This document shows positions 45,259 to 55,490 of a stretch of DNA of 64,000 nt, in pieces (position 1 is the first letter of the stretch; every line of letters starts with the position of its first letter). This DNA is from Thalassia testudinum (Eukaryota; Streptophyta; Magnoliopsida; Alismatales; Hydrocharitaceae): positions 139,554,501 to 139,618,500 of the forward strand of contig JAZHRO010000036.1 in assembly GCA_037157565.1 (NCBI GenBank), in the 5' to 3' direction. Under the pieces are notes generated by a model. It did no database searches. It saw nothing but the letters and a program-made list of their open reading frames with translations, and had not been told where the DNA came from. Position numbers and translations under genes: made by a program.

Positions 45259-47346
45259 TCAGCCAAGCGGGAAATGCGATGGAGAGGGGATGGTCAAATC
45301 AGTGGAGTTTTGTAAGACAAGCACCTTGATTAAGAGCCTGGTTGGTCCAACCAGGTGCTTGTTCAGATCAACAGGCTGATGATGCAGCCCAAACCCAATC
45401 AATCTGGTGGGTTGATAGATGTGGATAAAAAGGTGTGGATCCCACCATATACTATGAAGCTCAGATAAATGTGGAAGTGTAAACGCAGGGTTTGGCTGAG
45501 TCGAATCAGCCTGGTCAAAGTAGGGACTCGTAGAATAATCAGTGGTTGATGCAGGAACCCTACAGGGGTGATCAGAGAATGATAGAGCATGGTATGTAGT
45601 CTGATCAATGTTCGAAACCCGATGTGGAAATGCAATTGGCTCGGTGAGAGGTGAATCTGAATAGAAATTGAGTCCGGTTGCGGGTCGGGGTTTGGGAGAG
45701 GTTTTGATCCGTTCTGTGTGTGCGGACGAGGTGGCCATTGTGTACGAGGGCTCTTTTAGAAACAGATGATAGGTGGTTTTCTGTAGAGAGTCCTCTGGGT
45801 AACTATCAAATGCCGGAAGAGTGTCTGTAGGATGAAAGGAATCGGATTCGAGAAAAAATTTGGACTCTTGGTTGTAATCACTCTTGGCATTTTCTGTTTT
45901 TGGTTCCTGAGGATCGAAAAGGAATGATTCTGTGTTATCAGTGATCTCGGGAATCAGAACCTCAGAGTCGGAGTCAGAGTCATGTGAACTGAGGTCGTAG
46001 ATAGGCCTGGCGTGTTCAGGAAGGGGAATCTCTCCGCAATTATAGTCAGATCTGAAATTGTCGGAGAGTTGGCAAAAATGAGATTCATGATCATGAATTC
46101 CACCACAGCAAAAATCATCAGATGTGGAATCAGCAGCCTGACTGGGTTCTAGCCTATATGTCAATTCTGGGCTCAAAAAGATGTTTTGTTCAAGCTCTAA
46201 GCTGGTAGGATAGACCTCATTAAAACCTTGCTCATCCAACTCCTCAGTTTCTGTATCATAAATTGGCATGTTTTCTGAAAAATCGATCAGATTTCCTGAG
46301 GATGTTGGAGAGGGATATTCATCAAATAGAGGCCCGGAATCATATTCTGTAAAAATTTGATCTTTCTCATAAGGGGCCTCATAATCTTCCCAATAAGTTT
46401 CAGATCTAGGTTCTAGGCTTAGGATGTGGGTAGAATTATTAGAACCTAAGTCCGAATAACCTTCGAGGATCACCTTATCAAAATAAGGGGCGGAATTTAT
46501 ACCCTCAGAAGGTTCAGTTCTGATTTCATTATTGCAGGAGTTTTGAAATTCTAGGCTTGACAATTCATGGTCTAAGTTTGGCTCATCATTGTGTTCTCCT
46601 ACAATATCCCAACCTAATTCAACATTGTCTTCTATCTGGGTTGGGATTTTACAACCACTTTGTGCCTCAATCCCGAGATCTGGGAAACTGGATTGTTCCT
46701 TAATACTGTTCCAAGATGGTTCATCCTCTGTTTCTGGTATATACGGGTATTTCTGGTTGATAATTTGTTCTACTGATTTCATCATTTCTACCCGTTTCAT
46801 AAGGGCATCTTGGTGTTGTTCCCAAAGTACAGGATTTGTCAAGCATTGAAGGTATTCAGATTGGTGTAATTTTTCCATCTCAATGTATCCTGTCATGAGC
46901 ATATCTCGGGTTGATCCTTTTGAAATTTCAGTCAATAGAATTTGGGCGCAGTTTATGATGAAAGCTGTGGTTGTTGGAACATCAACCTGAATGTTTCCTA
47001 TTGGTGTTGAGGGTTTACATTTGATTTCATAGATTTCAAGGGCATCCTCAATCATCTTATCTTTCATGGATCTCAGATATTCAGGTTTTTTACATTGTAG
47101 TCTTGCTAGGTAATTAGGCTGCATCTTCGAATCAGGTGGTGGAATCAAGATAGAATCAGAAGTTTGAATTAATGGAAGAAGGGGACTTTGTTCAGAATCA
47201 GAGGAAAGAGGGGCTATGTGAATGATTTCTGCAAAAACAAGGGAGCCGAGGCTTAGCCTCGGGGAGAGTGAATTTCTATAGGAAGTTTCAAGGACCTCCT
47301 GCAAAGTACTGAAGGGCTGGATGAGATAAGCAGGTGCTGTACCCAA
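45259..47346 (-). CDS. Family A ORF, 695 aa acidic protein of unknown function
   Basis: This is the only long ORF of A1 and the only intact one among the three copies. Most of it is acidic and rich in Ser, Asp, Glu, Tyr and Pro, with a (Asp-Ser)n run (HDSDSDSE, about residue 463-470). An N-terminal third near residues 75-215 looks folded and helical (MKDKMIEDALEIYEI, GYIEMEKLHQSEYLQCLTNP). The last 60 residues are more hydrophobic and contain RLIGFGLHHQPVDLNKH. No zinc knuckle, DTG/DSG protease, RT, RNase H or integrase motif is present. The C terminus resembles the D ORF. The first Met (47346) may not be the real start: a splice acceptor at 47229 could join an upstream in-frame exon, or MQPNYLARL near 47125 could initiate. 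It lies where gag normally sits. Function unknown. Confidence 0.72.
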   Translation of the reverse strand: MGTAPAYLIQPFSTLQEVLETSYRNSLSPRLSLGSLVFAEIIHIAPLSSDSEQSPLLPLIQTSDSILIPPPDSKMQPNYLARLQCKKPEYLRSMKDKMIEDALEIYEIKCKPSTPIGNIQVDVPTTTAFIINCAQILLTEISKGSTRDMLMTGYIEMEKLHQSEYLQCLTNPVLWEQHQDALMKRVEMMKSVEQIINQKYPYIPETEDEPSWNSIKEQSSFPDLGIEAQSGCKIPTQIEDNVELGWDIVGEHNDEPNLDHELSSLEFQNSCNNEIRTEPSEGINSAPYFDKVILEGYSDLGSNNSTHILSLEPRSETYWEDYEAPYEKDQIFTEYDSGPLFDEYPSPTSSGNLIDFSENMPIYDTETEELDEQGFNEVYPTSLELEQNIFLSPELTYRLEPSQAADSTSDDFCCGGIHDHESHFCQLSDNFRSDYNCGEIPLPEHARPIYDLSSHDSDSDSEVLIPEITDNTESFLFDPQEPKTENAKSDYNQESKFFLESDSFHPTDTLPAFDSYPEDSLQKTTYHLFLKEPSYTMATSSAHTERIKTSPKPRPATGLNFYSDSPLTEPIAFPHRVSNIDQTTYHALSFSDHPCRVPASTTDYSTSPYFDQADSTQPNPAFTLPHLSELHSIWWDPHLFIHIYQPTRLIGFGLHHQPVDLNKHLVGPTRLLIKVLVLQNSTDLTIPSPSHFPLG

Positions 47347-48087
47347 TCAAGACACCTAAAAAATGTTGGGTGACTATAGAGGTTCGGGGCAGATGGACCC
47401 CTTGATCAGAAAGATCGTCCACCTGAGAATTACTTGGGCAGCCAGAGAGGGAGAGTCCCGCGAAGACCCCTACACGGTAGAGTGTCCCCACGGGTTACAG
47501 GGTTTCCCCCACCCGACCTCTCTTGTCACTGCGGTTCCAGGTAGACCAGAATGGGGATCTTGACCTCTTAAGTCTACCAATTTTAAGATCAGGGTGCTTA
47601 AGGTTTCACTTGAACTTTTAGTCTTTTAAGTGCAAAGAGTGACCTAATTTAAGGTTGGTTGACCCAAGGGGTCAACTTTACCTCTTGTTTTCTTTGAGAG
47701 CTTTTAGGTCTTGTCTTTTAGGGTTCAAGTGTTTAGAGAGCCAATTGTTTTAGGTTTTCTTTGAATAGGTATTTTCAATCAATGGTTTAGGCACACTTCT
47801 TTTGGATTTTCTCCATTCTTGATTTAAGTAGTGTGTCTCTAAAAACCCTAATGTTGAATCTTATGTTGGCTCTACTTGGTCCAGTTAGTTCTTTGTTGGG
47901 TAATTAGGGCTCAAGCAAGAATGTGTTAGCCCTTAAATACCCTTAATAGTGTGCAGGACTAATGAGTTGAAAACATGCAACTCTTTATGGTTACTAAGTA
48001 TGGAAGACAGGTTAGCCCTATATTGCTTGTTATTTTCTTTTCTTCCTCTTTAGAGTTTAGGGGTTAATAGCGAGAGGAAAAATTTAC
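47229..48087 (-). other. Predicted leader intron of A1
   Basis: On the minus strand, gacag|gtaaat (donor at 48087) and ccttgtttttgcag (acceptor ending at 47229) bound 859 nt. The 52-nt segment before the donor (48088-48139) is open and joins in frame to the long ORF (17 codons, then EIIHIAPL). A2 keeps the same exon; A3 has an 11-nt deletion in it. A GC-rich block conserved in all three A copies (47372-47563 here) lies inside the predicted intron. A shorter candidate intron, 48140-48192, is only 53 nt and I do not trust it. Confidence 0.45.
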
Positions 48088-48211
48088 CTGTCCTCGGAGT
48101 GGTTGTCGTGCGGTTGCTTGTCTTCTTGATTTCCTGTAGCTGCACAAAAGAGGGGAGATTATCAGAAATTAAAAAGAAACAGGAATGTTTACCTCTAGAA
48201 TAGCCGTTTCT

Positions 48212-48228
48212 CCCCGGCAACGGCGCCA
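48212..48228 (-). promoter_or_regulatory. A1 primer binding site, tRNA-Asp
   Basis: The plus strand ccccggcaacggcgcca is identical over 17 bases to the 3' end of plant tRNA-Asp(GTC) including CCA. It lies 5 nt from the right LTR. Confidence 0.95.
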
Positions 48229-48233
48229 AAAAA

Positions 48234-50978
48234 TGATAGCGTCGACAGCAGGGTTTTATTGTTATAGCGTTGTAGTATAGCCAGTTGTTGCCATCATTTC
48301 AAATATAAAATTTTTTTACTCGGAAAAGAGTTCCCGAGGTCGAACTCAGGGAGCAAGTTGTATTCTAGAGATATATATGTTTCTTTTACAAAAACTAAAG
48401 AAAGAGAGAGAGGATTTGTTGTTTTCTCTTTGTTTCTCCTCGTCTCAGATCTTCTTCTTCTTTGTCTGCAGAGGTGATGTTCTTCTTCTGCAGTGGCGAT
48501 GCTCTTCTTCTTCTTCCAGCTGTTCCTGCTCTTCCTTTTTCTTCTGTCTTTCTTCAGATCTTCTTCTTTCTTCTTTGTTCTTCTTCTTTCAGTTCTTCCC
48601 TTGTTCTTTTGTGTTCTCCTCTGCCTCGCCTTCTTCTGTTGTTCTTCAGATCTCCTTTTTTTCTTTTTCCAGTCAGGACGTCGCCCCTTCTTCTTTCTTC
48701 TTTTCTCTTCAGGACGTCGTCTGATTTCCAAATCAGACGACTTAAACTGCCTGTTGCTACAGTGTCTCCCTCAGCTTCCTTCTTCTTCCGCGGTCCTTCT
48801 TCTTCACCTGTGCCTGCACACTTCAGAGCTTACGTCAGAGGACAAAACCTACTCTACCCTCTCCCCCCCCGCGTCTCTCTCTCTCTGAAACCACTCTTGG
48901 GAAAGCTCTCCCAAAGCTGCCGGGTAGTCGGGTACGGGTCAGGTCCGGGTCCAGGCCCACCGGCATGCGTGGTGGGCGAGGAGTGCAGGTCAGTCTAAGT
49001 CGGGTCGGGTCAGGTCCGCGGGGCGTGAGCGCGGACGAGACCGGGTAACCGGGCGGGTGAAGGGGACCTCACCCCGTGTGCTGAGGCAGTAAGGCTAATG
49101 CACAAAATCAATTTAAACGGTGAAAAGGTTGTGAGGCTTACCGATGTGGGACTAAACGAAGGCCTCTCCCCGCGTGCGCCTGCTGGGAGACCGCGGCCTA
49201 GCTTCTGCAGCTGCGGCTTCGATTTGCGTCGGTTGCTGGCTTGCTGCCTTCGCAAGACTCCCCGTAATCCGCAGCAGCTGGAGACCTGGAGTCCTCAAGC
49301 CTGGAGCGCGGGAGAAGCTGCTTCAATGTGCGTTAATGGCGGTCGAACCTCAAAACCTGTCGGACACGAATATGGCCTCTCGGCCTGATCAAACCACTGG
49401 GGATCCTTCGCCGTGGCACGGCGAAGGTGTGGAGCTGCGCGGCAAGCCGCAAGGTGGTGTCTGGCGGCAGCCCTAGGTTGGACTGCAACCGGAGGAATGG
49501 GTTTGTTCGGGGGAGCGTTACGGAGGTGTGGAGTGGCAGTGGAGGGGTGGGGGGTGCTCAGTGTGATGAGGCTAAGGTTCGGTGAGGGTCGGCGAGGTGT
49601 GTGAGGCTGTGGAGCGATGGGAGCATCTCGCCGGAGGGTGGCCGGAGACGAAGGGGGTGACGATGGTCAGGGTCGGTCGAGGGCTTAATTGAACAAATTG
49701 AAAGCGGGGAAAGAAAGAGGAGAAGAAGGGAAGTAGTTCTAGCTTACTTGCAGGGACGAGGGGGGGGGGGCAGCAGGGCGACAGTCGTATCGACTGTCAC
49801 CGGAGACGAAGATGCTCAGGGAAAGGGGCGAAGGCGAGCAGAGAGCCGGAGAGGCGCCAGCTGGGTGCGGCGTGGCGCGGGAAGAGCAGGGGAGGAAGTC
49901 TCTGCTGCTGGTATTGCGGCAGAGCGAAGAGGAGGAGGGGGAGGAACCGCCGGAGCTGGTGAGCGTCTGCCGGAGAGAGAAGAGAGGAAAGTTGGGGGTT
50001 TTCTCCGTCAGATCCGAGCTGCCCCGGTCGGTGGAGCAACGGGGGGTATTTATAGGGATCAAAACAGGGAGGAAGGCGGAGGGAGACGACGTGTCTCCCT
50101 CGCCGGAGGATGGCCGGAGACGAAAACCCATACCGTCCGTGCGTTCGCACGGCCGGTATGGTAGGCTACAGTGACCAGGGGGTGTCCCTGCGACGGCTGA
50201 CGACGCAGGGCACCCCCGGTTTACTTGCCAGGCTTTCCCCCTCACCCTGCGCGGCGCCATGCTCCGCGCAAGGTCGCCGGAGCATGGTGCTGGCAGGTTT
50301 TGCAGGGGGACCTGAATGCGAAGAACGAAGGAGAGTTAGGGGCCAAAATGCGATGGTTCAAAAGTTGAGGGCCAAAAAGTAAATATATGAGGACCAAAGT
50401 GTAAAGTCGGTCAAGGAGGTTTCTTCTTAGGCTCAAGTTTTTATACATGATTAATTAGGACCTAAGGAATCTGATGGTGAATTTCATTTCTATATTAAAC
50501 CTTGTTTGACCGGTCAATTTATGCAAAAACCCAAATTAAGTTATTAATTGGGCAGGGTTCTCAATGTAGGTCAAAATGGGTTCTGAAGGCCAAATTGAAG
50601 GTTCTAAACCCTAGAGATTATTTTTCTATGAATTTTAGAGGGTTTATTCTATTTTTACTTTGCCTCGAACCTCGTGAATTGAAGTGGGTTATTTTAGGGT
50701 TACAGATTATCATTTAGTTTCTTGGAAGTGCTGTAGCCCTTGCTAGATCATCTCATCCCACTTTTATTCTTATTAAGCTGCTTTGACCTATGTTTGGGCC
50801 CTGAATTACCCTGTATGCAGATTATACTGGTAAAATTGCATTTTTACCCCTTATGACTTGTTTTCTTCTCAAACTCAGAATTCTCTGAGTTAAGCCTTTC
50901 CTTAAGATATGTAGGAGCTTTTATCCTTTGTATTAGGTCAAAATGAGCTAGTTATGGCTCATGATGAGGTTCTCATCA
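48234..50978 (-). repeat. A1 right LTR (5' LTR), 2745 bp
   Basis: Near-identical to 40974-43726. It contains the intact 11+1+11 palindrome at 49405-49427 (half-site ccttcgccgtg), the 12+2+12 palindrome at 48716-48741, and a tRNA-Asp-like agcgttgtagtatag at 48266-48280. The TATA box on the minus strand is near 50046-50054 (plus strand tatttatag). Confidence 0.94.
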
Positions 50979-51260
50979 GATACGCTGTTTGATTTCAACG
51001 AATCATGCCATAGGGCATTTGATTTTCTTAAAACGGCAGTCACTTGTGCTCCAGTGTTGCAACCATCGGTTTCGACAGCCCCATTCGAGATCATGACCGA
51101 CGCTTCTGATTATGCGGTTGGGGCTATTTTAGGTCAAAAGATCGACAGGAAGCCCTATGTCATCTACTATGCTAGTAAAACTTTGGACGACGCCCAAAGG
51201 AATTACACTATTACCGAGAATGAATTACTAGCTGTAGTATTTCCTTTGGAGAAATTCAGG
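50979..51260 (+). pseudogene. pol: B RNase H fragment between A1 and A2
   Basis: It begins with the second GATAC. It encodes the start of the RT-associated RNase H: FDFNESCHRAFDFLKTAVTC, then FEIMTDASDYAVGAILGQ (Asp of the active site), then YYASKTLDDAQRNYTITENE (Glu of the active site), ending PLEKFR where A2 begins. The active-site residues visible here are intact. RNase H removes template RNA during element replication. Confidence 0.9.
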
Positions 51261-53947
51261 TGATGGGGATGGCGTGAAGAGATAACCGGGTTTTATTGTT
51301 ATGTCGTTGTAGTATAGCCAGTTATTGCCATCATTTCAAATATATAATTTTTTTACTCGGAAAATAAAAGAGTTCCCGAGGTCGAACTCAGGGAGTAAGT
51401 TGTATTCTAGGGGTACAAAGTTTCTTTTACAAAAATATAGATAGATAGAGAGAGATAAAAATTTGTTGGCTTCTTCTTTCTCGTCTGTCTTCTTCTTTCT
51501 TTTCTCTTCTCTTTGGCTTTTGGTTCCTTTATCTCCTTGTGGTCTTCTTCTTCTTTCTGTCTTCTTTATCTGCAGCAGTGGGTGATGTTCTTCTTCGTCT
51601 TTCAGCTCTTGTTTCTGCTTTGTCTCTTTCTTTTTCTGCAGAGCGGTCCTTGTCCTGTTCTTCTTCTCTGCCTCGCTCGTCTTCTTCTTCTTCGCCTTTT
51701 TCTCTTTGCTTCGCGCAGTCTTGGCTGCTCTTCTTCCGTCAGTCTTCTTCTCCGGTTCTTCTTCTTCACTTGTGCCTGCAAACTTGCACCGCTTGATCAG
51801 AGGGGCAAAACCTATCTCTACCCTCCCCCGCGTCTCTCTCTCACAGAAGCCGCTCTTAGGAAAGCTCTCCCAGAGCTGCCGGGTTGCCGGGTACGGGTCG
51901 CGCCCGGGTCCAGGCCCACCGGCGTGAGTGGTGGGCGAGGAGTGCAGGTCAGTCTAAGTCGGGTCGGGTCAGGTCCGCGAGGCGTGAGCGCGGACGAGAC
52001 CGGGTCGAGCGAGCGAGTGAGTGAGAGGGACCTCACCCCGTGCTCAGGAGGCAACGAGCATAAGGCGCTTTTTGCCTTTATGCGGGCGCTCTCCTCTGAA
52101 AGGTTACGAGGTGGGACTAAATGTCCCACCCCAATTTGGGTGCCTGCGCGGAGGAAGCAGCGGCAGTCGAGGTGAAGCGCGAGGGCTTCGCGCGAGAGCT
52201 TCGCCTCAACTGCAGCCTAACGCTTTGCCGAAGTGCCCCCGCACAGCCTGGGAGGGTGACCTGGGCGCGGCGCACCTGGGGCAGCAGGTGAAGAAGCTGC
52301 TTCGCTTCAACAATGGCGGCGACGAGCGCAGGTACCTGCCCACAGAAAAACGGCCTCTCGGCCCAATCAGAAACGCGGAGGACCTTTGCCGTGGCACGGC
52401 GAAGGTGGTCGGGGGGTGTGCAGGCGGCGGGGCGGAGCCCAAGAGCTGCCCTAGGTCGGACTGTGGGTCGGAAGATGGGTTTGTTCGGTGGAGTTGCAGA
52501 GGGTGCTGTGGGGGAAGTGGAAGGGTGGAGGTTGATCAGGGTGAGGAGGCGGAGGTTCTGCGGTGGTCGGCGAGCCGTGTGGGTTGCTGGAGTGATGGGA
52601 GCGGCTCGCCGGAGGATGGCCGGAGGCGGAGAAGGTGAGGGTGATTGGTCGGAATCGAGGTAACAGTAAAGATGTAAAATGAGGAAAAGGAAGAGGGGGG
52701 AAGAGGAGGAGTTCTACCTACTTAGCAGGAGGAGGAGGGGCCAGAGCGGGCGAAAGTCGTATTGACTGTCGCCGGAGAAGAAGATGCCCAGGGGAAGGGG
52801 CGGCGGCGAGCAGAGGGCCGGAGAGGCACCAGCTGGGTGCGGCGTGGCGCGGGAAGAGCGAGGGAGAGCAACCCTGCAGCTGGTAGTGCGGCAGAGCGAC
52901 GAGGAGGAAGAGGGGAGGCCGCCAGAGCTGGAGGGCTTCCTGTCGGAGTGGGAAGAGAGGAAGTGGGGGTCTTTCTCCGTCAGGACCGAGCTCCTCAGAA
53001 CGGCGGAGCGACGGGGGTATTTATAGAGGCGAAATCAGAGAGGAGGGCGGAGGGAGACGACGTGTCTCCCTCACCGGAGGACACCGGAGATGGAAACCCA
53101 TACCGTCCGTGCGTTCGCACGGCCGGTATGGTGGGTTGCAGCGACCAGGGGGGTGTTCCTGCGACGGCTGACGACGCAGGGCACCCCCGGTTGACTTGCC
53201 AGCCCCTCCCCCTCACCCTGCGCGGCGCCATGCTCCGCGCAAGGTCGCCGGAGCATGGTGCTGGCAGGTTTTGGCAGGAGGGACCTGAATGCAAAGAACG
53301 AAGGAGAGTTAGGGGCAGAAATGTGAGGGTTCAAAAGTTGAGGGCCAAAAAGTAAATATATGAGGACCAAAGTGCAAAGTTGGTCAAGAAGGTTTCTTCT
53401 TAGGCTCAAGTTTTTATACATGACTAATTAGGACCTAAGGAATTTGATGGTGAATTTTATTTCTAGATTAAACCTTGTTTGACTGGTCAATTTATGCAAA
53501 AACCCAATTTAAGTTATTAATTGGGCATGGTTCTCAATGTAGGTCAAAATGGGATCTGAAGGCCAAATTGAAGGTTCTAAACTGTAGAGATTATTTTTCT
53601 ATGAATTTTAGAGGGTTTATTCTATTTTTACTTTTCCTCGAACCTCGTGAATTGAAGTGGGTTTGTTTTAAGGTTACAGATTATCATTTAGTTCCTTGGA
53701 ATTGCTGTAGTCCTTGTCAGATCATCCCACTTTCCTTCGTATTCGGTTTGCTTGACCTGTGTTTGGACCCTGAATTACCCTGTATGCAGATTATACTGGT
53801 AAAATTGCATTTTTACCCCTTATGACTTGTTTTCTCCTTAAACTCAGAATTCTCTGAGTTAAGCCTTTCCTTGAGTTATGTAGGAGCTTTTATCCTTTGT
53901 ATTGGGTCAAAATGAGCTAGTTATGGCTCATGATGAGGTTCTCATCA
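51261..53947 (-). repeat. A2 left LTR (3' LTR), 2687 bp
   Basis: It starts tgatggggatggcgtg and ends gatgaggttctcatca. It contains GTCGTTGTAGTATAG at 51303-51317, identical to bases 1-15 of plant tRNA-Asp. The centre is GC-rich, as in A1. The inner edge is followed by an intact P1 module. Confidence 0.92.
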
Positions 53948-53986
53948 TACCCCCATGCCTAGCTTTTGCTAGTCCCTTAGCAAAAA
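53948..53986 (-). promoter_or_regulatory. A2 3' polypurine module (P1)
   Basis: The plus strand tacccccatgcctagc is followed by ttttgcta-gtccct-tagcaaaa, a perfect 8-bp hairpin. This is the best-preserved copy in family A. Confidence 0.7.
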
Positions 53987-55224
53987 CTTAAGGTTTCAAC
54001 CCTTGTTCTAGACCATGAAGTTCTTAATAGCTTTAGATAAGTGCTTTTTTATTTGAGCTTAGATTAGGTTAGAATGCTGACCAAAGGCCTAAAAGGTACT
54101 CTAGTACCAATCAAGATCCAAATTTGTCTAGCCTTAGCCTTAGTCTTTAGCAAAGGTTTTTAAGGCCCATAAGAACTAACCTAAGGTTTATTGGACTTTG
54201 TGGTTAAAGCACCCGTGCTTGAAATGATTTTAGCCCTGGCTCAGTTCGCAGTGCGTTTTATAAGAGAGAGATAGAAAGTTTTTCTGTTTGGAGAGTTTTC
54301 TCTCTCTTTTTCTTTTTAGTTCTAGCCTAGGATTGGCTTTTCAACACGGTCTGTATCAGATTCCTTGCTCCCATCATCAATCCTCAAGGGTTCCTGGCGA
54401 TCGATGCTTCGAGATAGCACCGCCCATGCCAACCCCCGGAACCCTGGCTATTGAGATTTCGAGATAATCCCATCCATGGTGTTCCGTGGCCGAATCCAGA
54501 CCCTGGCAATTGACACTTCGAGATAATGCCATCCATGGAATCTGAACCAGCAGAGTGCTTACATGCCCCCAGTAGGATATGTAAATATCCTAAGAGACAA
54601 GCACCGAGGAGATGATATTTTGTTACGCATCTTCGAGGGGATTTCCCGCCTCTCCGCGCTGGGAACTCGTCCAAATCAACTTGTGTTGATCGGCCGCTCC
54701 TATTCTAGGTGTTCTTTTTAGAATTTTGCGACGCTTCTGCGTGATTTTGATTTTTATGCTTACTGAACCAGGCTGTGTGTGAGGTTAGAGTGCTTAGGTT
54801 ACTGAGTCCCGTGAACCAAAAATTAGTTAACGAGGCCAAATACTCCCTAAGCCTTGGACCTAGTACTTAAGCTTTTCATTTTCCTCAACCTCTTGAGGAT
54901 TGTCTAGATCTTAATGGGTACTAAGAGTCTATTCAAGAATGCCTAAGGTTTGCATTCTTACTAATCTCATTGTGCCCTTTTCAGTTATTTTCTTGAATGC
55001 GGTCTAGAACTTAGGTTAATTCCTTAGTTCCTTACTAATGACTATCACCTTTTCTCATAATTTTGTGCTCCTTTTTCATTTTGTTTCTTTTCTCCTTCTC
55101 CTTCACAAAATTTCCTTCTCCACTTTTCCTCTTATTCTTTTTCGAAAATTTTTAATTTTTATGGTGTTTTTGGCATATGTGATTTTTTTGTTTGAAACCT
55201 TTTCTTACAAGTTTTGCACTTTCA
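53987..55224 (-). other. A2 3' non-coding region
   Basis: Collinear with 43766-44990 of A1, including the gagataat...ccatccatgg repeats at about 54413-54540. No convincing ORF on the element strand. Confidence 0.55.
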
Positions 55225-55261
55225 TACCCCCCATGCCTAAGATTTGCAATGTCCTCATTGT
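55225..55261 (-). promoter_or_regulatory. A2 second polypurine module (P2)
   Basis: The plus strand taccccccatgcctaag is followed by gcaatgtcctcattg. Same position relative to the ORF stop as in A1. Confidence 0.62.
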
Positions 55262-55490
55262 AACCTAGGGGTTTGTATTCAACTTAGTTCATACATTAGG
55301 ACAGATGCTTCGATGAGTGAATGGGTCAGGGTGACTGTTGCGGACGATTTCTAATCTCAGATGCAAGCACCTGAGGTGGAGTCGGCTGTCCTAAAGTGTG
55401 AGCTTTAAGTGCAAAAAGGTGTCAGAACAAGTTTCAGGTTTTCAAAGAGAATGACGGGCTGCCTCCCGTTGAGCGCTAAATTTGATCCCT

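Larger units (their letters stand above)
40974..50978 (-). mobile_element. A1: non-autonomous LTR retrotransposon, complete, 10.0 kb
   Basis: Complete element with LTRs 40974-43726 and 48234-50978, a perfect tRNA-Asp PBS at 48212-48228, polypurine modules, and a 695-codon ORF in place of gag-pol. It is on the minus strand. The two LTRs differ by about 28 substitutions and a few indels over 2.74 kb by my manual count, about 1%, so the insertion is recent. No gag, protease, RT or integrase motif is present, so it needs a helper. Confidence 0.94.

Noticed and set aside
48140..48192. A second leader intron in family A
   Set aside because: Splice-like ends exist, but 52-53 nt is too short for a normal plant intron.
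51303..51360. A tRNA-Asp gene in the A LTR
   Set aside because: Only the first 15 bases match. No anticodon arm, acceptor stem or CCA-proximal part follows, so it is not a tRNA gene.
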